The notes below the pieces were generated by a model. It saw only the letters and a list, made by a program, of their open reading frames with translations. It was not told the origin of the DNA and made no database searches. This document shows positions 22,870 through 22,991 of a DNA stretch of 22,991 nucleotides, piece by piece. Every line of letters begins with the position of its first letter. Positions within the stretch are counted from its first letter, which is position 1. The stretch is from the NCBI GenBank assembly GCA_020628175.1, contig JAHDFK010000022.1, positions 1-22,991 of the forward strand, in the 5' to 3' direction. Origin of the DNA: Wenyingzhuangia sp. Lineage in GTDB: Bacteria; Bacteroidota; Bacteroidia; Flavobacteriales; Flavobacteriaceae. Both the position numbers and the translations under genes were made by a program.

Positions 22870-22991
22870 TAAAATTGGAAGGCTTATATTAATGTTTTAT
22901 TTTATGGATATCTTTTAAGTGTGTTTGTAAGTAATTATTGGCACCATACCTTCAAGTGTGTAAGTTTTAAAAACAGGGTTTGAACATGTTC

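Larger units (their letters stand above)
22545..22991. other. Right-end non-coding region
   Basis: 447 bp with no frame I would call a gene. It holds the hairpin at 22556-22604 and the palindrome at 22851-22869, and ends with GAACATGTTC, a 10-bp palindrome (22982-22991). A gene may begin beyond the window. Confidence 0.5.

Overview
The window looks like a chromosomal stretch from a marine member of the Flavobacteriaceae (Bacteroidota). The base composition is strongly AT-rich. Several genes carry Bacteroidota-type -7 boxes (TAnnTTTG) instead of sigma70 -10 boxes. One enzyme ends in a type IX secretion sorting domain, and the families present (DUF4856/imelysin/HTTM/TonB receptor cluster, 2TM protein, MerC, bacterial GH3, GH117) are typical of flavobacteria. 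A GH117 enzyme, which acts on agar or porphyran oligosaccharides, points to a marine or algal lifestyle. I found no rRNA, tRNA, CRISPR array, insertion sequence or prophage.

Layout. 1-5.9 kb is a plus-strand run: a half-size EamA-type membrane protein, an FAD monooxygenase with an N-terminal double CxxCxG segment, a short ProB (glutamate 5-kinase), a secreted GH117 glycosidase, and then, only 13 bp further on, an unrecognised protein whose N-terminus resembles leaders of extracellular contractile injection system (eCIS)/DUF4157-type cargo proteins. A small TTG-started membrane protein follows it. 5.9-12.2 kb is a minus-strand iron-uptake operon read in the order DUF4856 lipoprotein, imelysin-like lipoprotein, HTTM/vitamin-K-carboxylase-like membrane protein, FecA-like TonB-dependent receptor. 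12.3-13.2 kb holds an HMG-CoA lyase.

13.3-16.7 kb is a regulatory stretch. A Fur-family regulator and a MerC-type membrane protein diverge from a short region with two copies of a palindromic operator. A MarR regulator, an NTF2-like exported protein and a YghZ-type aldo-keto reductase share three copies of a 14-bp site, one ahead of each gene. A 65-residue 2TM protein has LytTR-like direct repeats upstream.

16.8-22.5 kb holds mnmE (tRNA modification), a DUF4468-like exported protein on the opposite strand, and a plus-strand set of Dps, a GH3-family adenylating enzyme and a DUF748/AsmA-like membrane protein whose gene contains a run of eight G. The last ~450 bp carries a long hairpin and a 19-bp palindrome but no gene I can support.

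The most promising leads are the orphan eCIS-cargo-like gene pair, the three-site MarR regulon, the vitamin-K-carboxylase homologue inside an iron operon, the poly-G tract, and several genes whose -7 box lies only 4-5 nt before the start codon (possible leaderless mRNAs).
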